Source of the DNA: Cohnella faecalis
GTDB taxonomy: Bacteria; Bacillota; Bacilli; Paenibacillales; Paenibacillaceae
Assembly (NCBI RefSeq): GCF_003570905.1
Contig: NZ_QXJM01000027.1
Coordinates: 310,001 to 374,000 of the forward strand
Direction of reading: 5' to 3'
Length of the DNA: 64,000 nt
Position numbers and translations under genes: made by a program. Below are positions 57,418-64,000 of this stretch, piece after piece (within the stretch, counting starts at the first letter, position 1; each line of letters begins with the position of its first letter). The notes under the pieces are model-generated. The model was given only the letters and a program-made list of their open reading frames with translations, made no database searches and had not been told where the DNA came from.

Positions 57418-58215
57418 CGCGCATATTCATCTCGATCTTTATGAAAGAGAAGCGCTGGAAGCGATGCTTACGTCGACGTTTGGATCGGGCGGCAGCGACA
57501 GCATCGACGGCGTCGTCGCCGTCTCGATGGGAATGGAGTCCTGCTTGGCAAACCGGGAGCTTGCGCGCCGATTCCCGGGACGGATCCTGCCGCGTACGGT
57601 CATCATCCCGAGCAAGCGCCGCTCTCCGAGGAGGAGCTGGAGGCATTGTGCGGGTGGATACGGGAGCGGGGAGACGAGCCGTTCGCGATTGGCGAGGTCG
57701 GCTTGCCCTACTATACGCGCAAAGAGGCGGAGGAGCGGGGCGAGCCGTTCGATCTTGGGCCGTACAGACGCCAATTGGAGAGGTTCGTAACGCTGGCTGC
57801 CGAGCTGGATCGTCCGATCGCGCTTCATTCCGTGTATGAGGACGCGGACGAGACGATAGAACTGCTAGAGCGCTATCGGGTGCGAAGAGCGCATTTTCAC
57901 TGGTTCAAGGGCAGCCCGGAATCCGTCGCTCGTATGGTCGACAACGGCTATTTCATTTCCGTTACGCCCGACGTAGAGTACGAGAAGGAAATACGAGAGC
58001 TGGCAACGGTCTATCCGCTTGATCGGCTTATGGTGGAGACGGACGGTCCGTGGCCGTTCGAAGGTTCGTTCGCAGGGAAGGAAACCGAGCCGGGGATGGT
58101 CCGCGCGGTCATTCGGGAAATCGCAGCTCTTCGCGGACTGAGGGAGGATCAGGTAGACGCGGTTGTGCGCCGCAATACCGAGCTGCTCTATCGATGGGAT
58201 TTGCTGCAACCGTGA
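57407..58215 (+). CDS. TatD-family metal-dependent hydrolase; one frameshift
   Basis: A 269-residue protein after one base is restored near 57590 (CTGCC(G)GCGTAC), giving RILPAYGHHPEQAPLSEEE. ATG 57407 has AAGGAG at 57392-57397 and overlaps thiZ by 11 nt. All metal-binding features survive: FDAHIHLD, GEVGLPYY, ALHSVYEDA, HFHWFKG and VETDGPW. TatD enzymes are nucleases or amidohydrolase-like. Its place in a TPP-controlled operon suggests a pathway-specific hydrolase, perhaps on the imported pyrimidine, but that is inference. Confidence 0.85.
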
Positions 58216-58243
58216 TCGCCTCCTGGGCGTTGCGGTTTTTTTT
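58207..58243 (+). terminator. Terminator overlapping the end of the thiamine operon
   Basis: AACCG-TGAT-CGCC pairs with GGCG-TTG-CGGTT and is followed by eight Ts. The stop codon of the TatD-like gene lies inside the stem. Confidence 0.75.
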
Positions 58244-58877
58244 CTGTTTTTCGGGCTGCGGCGGATATAGACACTCGGTAACTTGTACTCGGGGTGCTCG
58301 GTAAAATGTATTTGTTGTTAAGTAACTCGTATTTCGTCGTTCAGTAACTTGTCTCTCGTACCTCGAAGCTAGCAAACTTATGCTCGGTGCCTTGAGCTCG
58401 CATGTAAAAGCTACCGTTAATTTAAAGAGAATCTTGTAGTTTAGCAAGATTAGATGCATTTCCTACAGATAATAAGGTCCGTGCAACCTCAACTTAACAC
58501 AAACGGTCTAATTAAATGTATCTTATGCAGGCAGTCGCTTCACACTCGAGCCATCCGGAAAAAGAACGGTACGAAATACATCTAAATGATCTGATGAACG
58601 CCCCTAGTTTCACTTGAACGAGGCGGGGACAGAACGGGATAGGCAGCTTCGAACTGAGCGAACGCTATGGCGCTTAAAGCTGGAAGACCGGAGTTTCCTC
58701 AAGACAAGCCTGGCTCTTGTTATCGTATGCGCGAGACGATAAAAAGATTGTTGAAATATGGTCGATAGTGGGAGGCACAAAAGTACTGATTCGCTCGAAG
58801 CTTGATGATACAATAGAAAAATTGGAGAAAACAATTCGCCCTCGGGAAGAAACTCGACGAAAAGAAGGGGTTTTTCT
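58244..58877. other. Gene-free interval before the MBOAT gene
   Basis: It contains a degenerate 22-nt tandem repeat (58276-58365) and then AT-richer sequence without a credible gene. AAAGAAGGGG at 58861-58870 is the ribosome site of the next gene. No clear terminator or known RNA element is seen. Confidence 0.6.
58276..58365. repeat. Degenerate tandem repeat, about four units of 21-23 nt
   Basis: The motif GTAACTTGT or a close variant (GTAAAATGT, GTAACTCGT) begins at 58278, 58301, 58322 and 58344. Each is followed by a TCG-containing tail. The irregular period and divergence suggest an old, decaying array. Confidence 0.55.
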
Positions 58878-60307
58878 GTGATTTTTTCGACTTATACGTT
58901 TATTTTTACGTTTCTGCCGATTACGTTTTTCGGTTATCGGCTGCTGAACACATTCAAGCTGCATACCGTCGCGAAGGCTTGGCTGGTGCTCGCCTCGCTC
59001 TATTTTTACTCGCAAGGAAGCGGCTCGTTCGTTCTCATCTTCATCGCCGACATTCTGTTCAACCTTACGATAGGCAATCTGATCATGAGGGCGAATAGAG
59101 CGGGCTCTACCGGCGTGAAGCGGCTGCTGCTAGGGATCGGACTTGCGCAGAACATCCTGTTTCTCGGCTACTATAAATACGCCAACTTCATGATAGAGAA
59201 CGTCAATATGGTGACCGGCCATGCGTATTCTCTCGTTCACATTGCGCTGCCGCTGGGCATTTCCTTTTACACGTTCCAGCTGATCGCCTACCTGGTCGAC
59301 TGCTACAGAGGCCGCGCGCTTCCGACGCCGATCATCGATTTTCTTATGTTCGTTACGTTTTTTCCGCAGCTGGTCGTCGGCCCATCGTGCATCACGGCGA
59401 CATTATGCCGCAAATCCAGGATAAGAAGCAGCCGCTGTTCAATAGAGCCAATATGATGCTCGGCATCTTCCTGTTCTCGCTAGGCTGCGCCAAAAAGATC
59501 ATGCTGGCCGACCCGCTGACCGGCTATTCCGCTGCTTATTTCTCGGGCGCGGGAGCGGCCGACACGTTAACCGCGTGGCTGTCGTCCGTCGGCTATACGA
59601 TGTCCTACTATTTCGATCTGTCGGGCTATGCGGACATGGCTCTCGGTCTTGCTCTCTTTTTCAATATTAAGCTTCCTCACAACTTCAATTCGCCGTACAA
59701 GGCCAGAAATTTCCGCGAATACTGGCAAAGATGGCATATGACTCTATCGAAATTTTTATCCGATTACGTCTTTCGCACCGTGTACCGCAAAGGCAGCGGG
59801 AGCTTCAACTTCTATTCCGCCGTCATGGTGACTTTTCTCGTATCGGGCATTTGGCACGGCGCGGGCTGGCAGTTCGTGCTGTGGGGAGCTATTAACGGCG
59901 TTCTGGTGTGCGCATCTCACTTCATGTACAGGCGCAAGTGGAAGCTGCCGTTCTGGCTTGCCTGGACTTTGACGTTCGCGGGCGTCATCGCAACCCGCAT
60001 CCTGTTCGTGTCGAAGGACGCGGAGCAGGCGATGGATGTCATGCGGTCAATGGTGAGCTTGCGCGATTTTGCCGGCATGGACTTTGCGGCGTTCTCGCAT
60101 CATTTGCTGACTTTTGGCGCGTACCACCTCTATACGATCGTCCTGCTCGTCATCGCGATGCTCATTTCGTTCTTCGCTCCCAACTCCAGCGAAATAACGA
60201 AAGACTTCGTGCCTCGCTATCGGCATGCTGTCGCAGCGGCATTATTGCTGGGCATTTCGTTGTCGCAGATGACGTCCGTATCCAAATTCCTATACTTCCA
60301 GTTCTGA
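58878..60307 (+). CDS. MBOAT-family O-acyltransferase (AlgI/DltB-like); one frameshift
   Basis: A 476-residue membrane protein after one C or G is restored near 59380-59385 (GTCGGCCCATCG), giving QLVVGPIVHHGDIMPQIQ. GTG 58878 follows AAAGAAGGGG. About ten or more membrane helices are visible. Family features include YKYANFM, FYTFQLIAYLVDCYRG, FREYWQRWHMTLSKFLSDYVF, and the catalytic His in SGIWHGAGWQF. Such enzymes move acyl groups across the membrane for O-acetylation of exopolysaccharide or D-alanylation-like reactions. The SGNH-like gene starting 9 nt later is the expected partner. Confidence 0.88.
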
Positions 60308-60316
60308 GGTGAACGC

Positions 60317-62151
60317 ATGAAATTCCGCAAATGGCTGTTAACGTTCATAGGCTCGCTCGTGCTGGCGGGGCTGGCGGTGGGCGGCTTCAACTACGTAGTG
60401 GACCCGTTCGGGTATTCGGGGACAAGGTGCTGAAATGGCATTCCTACGACATGGTCAACAACCCGAGGGTAGCGAAAATCGGCTATCTCGACCAATATCA
60501 CGATCGCTATAATTCGTATATTATCGGCGGCTCCAAATCGAGCTCCATCTCTCCGACGCTGCTCAACAAGTACTACGGAGACGACGCAAAATTTTACAGC
60601 ATGCTTATGTACGGCGGCGATTTTCACGATTACGAAAAAACGCTCGTCTACATAGTCGACCATTACAAGCCGAAAAATATCGTTATCCATATGAGCTTGC
60701 AGGAAATCAGCCACTATAACGAGACGGCGACCGACTTCAAGCAATCGCTGCACGCCAAGGTGACGGGGGAATCGCTGTTCTCCTTTTACCTGAAATATTT
60801 GAAGCTGAATCCGTCTTACGGGTATACGAAGCTTGAAGGGCTGGCGAAGCGGGGGATCGATCCGTTCGAATATTCCCAGTTCATTCCGGAGACCGGCGTC
60901 TACAATAAGGTGAAACGCGACGCGGAGAAGGTGGACGATCTGGAAGCGTTCATGGCTGCGAACAAGGAAGCTTTCGCGCCGTTCGGCAAGCTCGAAGCGA
61001 CCGCCTTGGACAAAAACGTCGAGGCCATCAAGCGAATGAAGGAGTATACCGAGTCGCACGGCATTACGTTCCGCATGATTGCGGGAGCGACCTCCGAGCA
61101 GGAGCTGAAGAGCTACGATATGTCGGCGCTCAAGCGATATTGGGCCAAAATAGCCAACGTGACGGACTTCTGGGACTTCTCGGGGTATACGAACGTCAGC
61201 GGCGATTTGCGGTATTTTTACGATACGATGCACTATCGGAATACGCTCGGGGCGATGATGCTCGGGTATATTTTCAAGGATCCCGATGTGTACGTGCCCA
61301 AGAATTTCGGCCATCTGACGACCAAGGACAATGTGGCGGAGTATGCCGAGAAAATCTTTACGCCGCCTGCCGCCGCATCCAAGACGAAGCTGAAGATGCC
61401 GATTCTCGTCTACCATCATATCGACGAAGATCCGGACGAGCCCGGTCCGCTTATTACGCCGCCGGATAAGTTCAGGAGCGATATGGCTGCGGTGAAGGCG
61501 GCGGGGTACACCCCTGTGTTCATGCAGGATCTGATCGATTACGTGGACGGCAAAAAAGAGCTTCCCGCCAAGCCGGTAGCGATTACGCTCGATGACGGCT
61601 ACTTGAGCAATTACGAGTATGCGTATCCGATTCTGAAGGAGCTTGGGATGAAGGCGACGATTTCGATGATCGGCTGGTCGGTCGGATTGACGGAGCACCG
61701 CGTTCCGGGCAAGCCTTTTTACCCGCACTTTACGTGGCAGGAAGCGAAGGAAATGGTCGATTCCGGCGTTATCGACATTCAGAATCATAGCGTCGATATG
61801 CATGAATCGGGCAAGGACGATCCGGACGTCCGAATCGGCGTTCTGAGCAAGGACGGCGAATCGACGGGCGCATACGGCCAAGCGTTCATCGAGGACGTAC
61901 GCGAGATGGAGTCGAGGATCGAGAGCCGGCTCGGCAACGAGGTGAACGTGTTCACGTATCCGTTCGGCTATTACAATCACTTGTCCGAGCAAATTTTGAA
62001 GGATATGGGCTACCGAGTGACGTTGACGACAAAATCGGGCATTAGCGACATAGTCCGAGGAGACCCGCGGACGCTGTTCGGCTTGAAGCGGATCAACGCC
62101 GGCCCCGAAGTGTCGAGCGATGCGCTGGTCGGCAAGCTTGCGGGGAAGTGA
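60317..62151 (+). CDS. SGNH-like / polysaccharide deacetylase (NodB) fusion protein; one frameshift
   Basis: A 611-residue exported protein after one G is restored near 60409 (TTCGGG(G)TATTC), giving VVDPFGVFGDKVLKWH. ATG 60317 follows GAGGTGAACGC. The N-terminal anchor is MKFRKWLLTFIGSLVLAGL. The first half (about 40-345) looks like an AlgX/DUF1574-type SGNH domain, with IIGGSKSSSISP as the likely nucleophile block and FYDTMHYRN as the Asp/His block. The second half (about 360-600) is a NodB deacetylase: ILVYHHIDEDP, AITLDDGYLSNYEYAYPIL and FTYPFGYYN. It lies directly behind the MBOAT gene. Confidence 0.85.
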
Positions 62152-62790
62152 GCCGCAGAATTCGGTAAGTTAGTGTGTGCGAGCCTTCGCGCGTAAGAAG
62201 GCATTGCCGTACCGAGCATGTGTTCGTCGGCAGACATCTGCGGCAGCTGTCCTTGAGCAGGAGAATGGGTTGAGTGCGCGCGCGAATCATCGGCTTGCGA
62301 GTATTAAGGTAGGCGGGCGGCGTGAGGGCGGTAGATGAGTCGCAAACTGCATGCTACTTACGTGTGCGACAAAAACGTCGTCCGCGCGAACCCAACCCCT
62401 TCCGAAGAGGAAGTTAGATGAACGAAATGTAAAACCTGCAGTTAATTCAAGCAAAATGATTGTTTGGATACCAAACAGATGCAGAAAGAGCAGCTATTTC
62501 ATGGTGCGCGGTTTGTTCATCCTGTTCAAGCAACGATTAGCTGTACCTTCTACAGGTAAAAGTAGTTACTGTTTGGGAACGCGCCATATAGCGGTACGTT
62601 GTGCAGTTAATTGTTTAACAATGGACGAACAAGCACCCAGCAAGCACCAACAGCGTCTAATATTGGACGAACAAGCACCTCGCAATGCCAACCGGCAGGC
62701 GAACTAGCAGCAGCAGCCGGAGATGCGAGAGAGTGAACAAGCCCAATCCCAAATCGGAGATCAGCCTGGTCGAACCCAATCGTTACACCA
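62152..62790. other. Gene-free interval after the SGNH/NodB gene
   Basis: No supported gene is present; an open frame at 62351-62707 has no ribosome site and a random-looking composition. Two 16-nt copies of TGGACGAACAAGCACC lie at 62622-62637 and 62664-62679, and TGCAGTTAATT recurs at about 62438 and 62602, suggesting degenerate repeats. Confidence 0.55.
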
Positions 62791-62819
62791 AAGAACGCCG
62801 GTCATCGACCGGCGTTCTT
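62791..62819. terminator. Hairpin at the end of the small membrane protein gene
   Basis: Perfect 13-bp stem AAGAACGCCGGTC / GACCGGCGTTCTT with an ATC loop. It overlaps the stop of the reverse-strand gene and could end transcription from either side. Confidence 0.7.
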
Positions 62820-62984
62820 CTTCGCTTGGCTGCGCAATCGCAGTCCGTTGATGCCAAGCCAAATGCCGGCGATGACGAGAGCCGTGCCGATCAGTCTATT
62901 CACATACAACAAATCGATAACGCCGAACGCTGCCAGAAGAACTCCGAAAATGACATAAAGCAGCGGATTGGTTTTTCTTTTCAT
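62802..62984 (-). CDS. Small two-helix membrane protein
   Basis: A 60-residue protein starting MKRKTNPLLYVIFGVLLAAF, with a basic N-terminus, two hydrophobic stretches (about 8-24 and 31-48), and a basic tail RLRSQAKKNAGR. GAGGTG precedes the start. No family is recognised; such proteins are common in Paenibacillaceae and are usually uncharacterised. Confidence 0.7.
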   Translation of the reverse strand: MKRKTNPLLYVIFGVLLAAFGVIDLLYVNRLIGTALVIAGIWLGINGLRLRSQAKKNAGR

Positions 62985-63086
62985 GAGGCACCTCGCTAAT
63001 AGTTAGAAAACGGGATACGGGCTGCGTAAACAAGCCCAAAGCATTGGCGCGCAGGGAGCAGGAGCACTGGCTCGACGCCCGCCGAC

Positions 63087-63269
63087 TCAAACGTGATAGG
63101 AGCCGGTCGGCTCATTCAGTACCCATTCCAGCAAAAAGATTTGATCCTCCAGCCGAGCGATGCGGTCGCTTGACGGATGGCCGCCTTCTTCGGCAGCCAG
63201 CGCCTCCAGACGCTTCTTCTGTCCGGCGAGCTCGTTGAGCTTGCGTTTCACTTGATCGGCCGTTCTCAT
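63087..63269 (-). CDS. Small coiled-coil protein
   Basis: A 60-residue protein from ATG 63269, behind GAGAGGAG; a longer start seven codons upstream would include that ribosome site. MRTADQVKRKLNELAGQ and RIARLEDQIFLLEWVLNEP have heptad-like spacing of Leu and Ile, so a short helical hairpin or coiled coil is likely. No family is recognised. It lies 103 nt upstream (reverse strand) of the small membrane protein gene. Confidence 0.65.
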   Translation of the reverse strand: MRTADQVKRKLNELAGQKKRLEALAAEEGGHPSSDRIARLEDQIFLLEWVLNEPTGSYHV

Positions 63270-63337
63270 GGTCGTTCTCCTCTCCGTCATCTCATGGTAT
63301 TCTGTTATTATGGCAAAAAAAGAGGGGATCGGACAAG

Positions 63338-63703
63338 ATGAACGAATGGTATTTCGATCGATTTGGACAAGCGATGTTCGTCATCGCCGAAGGAGATCGT
63401 TTCGTGAGCCGGAACGGGCGCAATTTGGGATGGCTGAAAGACAAGTCCGTATACACGTTGACGGGGAGGCCTGTCGCGTGGCTGGATAACGGAGTGATGA
63501 GGGATGGATCGGGGAATATCGTCGCGTTCGCAAGGTCTGCGGCGGGAGTGCTGCCGTCTGTGCCGGGGATGAGCGGAGCGCCAGGGACGCCGTCCTTGCC
63601 GGGACGCCCGCCCCTGCCCGGATTCGCGGGAACGATGAGCAACCCGGGCGGCGGCGGCTGGGGATCGAAGACGATCCGCGAGCTTTTTGGGACGGATGTA
63701 TAA
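63338..63703 (+). CDS. Beta-flower-like small protein with Gly/Pro-rich tail
   Basis: A 121-residue protein starting MNEWYFDRFGQAMFVI. The first 65 residues are built of short beta repeats with aromatic and RNG/TGR/DGSG turns (FDRFGQA, SRNGRNLGWL, LTGRPVAWLD, RDGSGNIVAFA), resembling the four-fold beta-flower family. The rest is Pro/Gly-rich and ends TIRELFGTDV. GAGGGG lies upstream at rather long spacing. Function is unknown. Confidence 0.65.
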   Translation: MNEWYFDRFGQAMFVIAEGDRFVSRNGRNLGWLKDKSVYTLTGRPVAWLDNGVMRDGSGNIVAFARSAAGVLPSVPGMSGAPGTPSLPGRPPLPGFAGTMSNPGGGGWGSKTIRELFGTDV

Positions 63704-63728
63704 AAGAGGTGCTGGCGGATTGAAAGAA

Positions 63729-64000
63729 TCAGCCTAGAATATGGCGGGCAAGCACGGCCTGCAGCTCGTAAATGTTCAAGCTCTTGTTGAACGTCTTCGA
63801 GACCGGCGTCGGATTGCCGGAAATCCAAAATTTCAGCTCGGCATCCAAGTCGAAATGCCCGGACGTTTCAATGCTGAAATGGGAGATGCTTTTGTACGGA
63901 TAGGAATGATAATCGACTTTTCTGCCCGTTAGGCCTTGCTTGTCGATGAGAATAAGTCTCTTGTCGGTGAATACGAATAGGTCGCGAATCAGCTTGTATG
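63729..64000 (-). CDS. PH-domain protein, C-terminal part (5' end outside window)
   Basis: About 90 residues are visible up to the TGA at 63731-63729; the start lies beyond 64000. The translation includes FVFTDKRLILIDKQGLTG and VDYHSYPYKSISHFSIET, then DLDAELKFWISG and a helical end. This is the bacterial PH domain pattern (YvbH-like). Bacterial PH proteins form small oligomeric rings of unknown role. It converges on the upstream beta-flower gene with a 25-nt gap. Confidence 0.8.
   Translation of the reverse strand, partial: YKLIRDLFVFTDKRLILIDKQGLTGRKVDYHSYPYKSISHFSIETSGHFDLDAELKFWISGNPTPVSKTFNKSLNIYELQAVLARHILG

Noticed and set aside
60391-61992. Reverse-strand open frame of 533 codons opposite the SGNH/NodB gene
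   Set aside because: The forward strand encodes two recognisable domains; the reverse frame has no family features.
62351-62707. Forward open frame of 118 codons in the gap after the SGNH/NodB gene
   Set aside because: No ribosome site; composition looks like intergenic sequence and includes part of the direct repeats.

Overview
The window looks like a chromosomal segment of a spore-forming Firmicute, most likely Paenibacillaceae (Paenibacillus/Cohnella type). The gene order remA-gmk-rpoZ-coaBC-priA-def-fmt-rsmB-rlmN-prpC-prkC-rsgA-rpe-spoVM-rpmB-asp23-fakA-degV-recG is the Bacillales arrangement. SpoVM and SpoVIF point to sporulation, coding DNA is GC-rich, and LexA boxes have the Bacillus form GAAC-N4-GTTC.

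Layout. 1-765: end of a methylenetetrahydrofolate reductase domain. 766-1444: a gene-free stretch with two kinds of short repeats and the remA promoter. 1445-15136: housekeeping run (nucleotide, CoA, replication restart, formyl-Met, rRNA methylation, PASTA kinase/phosphatase, ribosome GTPase). 15184-16357: a 51-bp minisatellite of 22 complete units. 16469-22269: spoVM, rpmB (reverse), asp23, the fatty-acid kinase pair and recG. 22300-49704: a lipopeptide-type NRPS/trans-AT PKS cluster. 49780-53051: spoVIF, a YedK-type DNA-damage protein (reverse) and a LexA-controlled Y-family polymerase operon. 53111-58215: cysK (reverse), then a TPP-riboswitch-controlled thiamine-precursor ABC transporter operon ending in a TatD-like hydrolase. 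58878-62151: an MBOAT acyltransferase plus an SGNH-like/NodB deacetylase fusion. 62791-64000: small genes and a partial PH-domain protein.

The biosynthetic cluster reads as one operon with very short or overlapping junctions: 42-codon leader ORF, MFS exporter, type II thioesterase, FAAL-ACP-C-A(Ser)-PCP-C-A(Ser)-PCP-halfC, FenF-like trans acyltransferase, a membrane protein with two CPBP halves, KS-ACP-C, halfC-A(Phe)-PCP-C, then halfC-A(Cys-like, interrupted by a methyltransferase)-PCP-BtrH_N-like domain, and a membrane-anchored PUD-domain protein. Read colinearly, it would build fatty acyl-Ser-Ser-(C2 unit, unreduced keto)-Phe-(methylated Cys-like residue). Release would not use a thioesterase domain. 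The terminal domain resembles butirosin BtrH, which transfers an acyl chain to an amine. The residue codes come from aligning the A-domain core by eye; the product is inference.

A quality caution: nine single-base frame breaks occur in eight genes (fmt, rpe, the last NRPS, thiY twice, thiX, tatD-like, MBOAT, SGNH/NodB), nearly all at short G or C runs and each repaired by one base. Because fmt and rpe are core genes, assembly or sequencing indels are the simplest explanation. These genes are annotated full length with the break noted.
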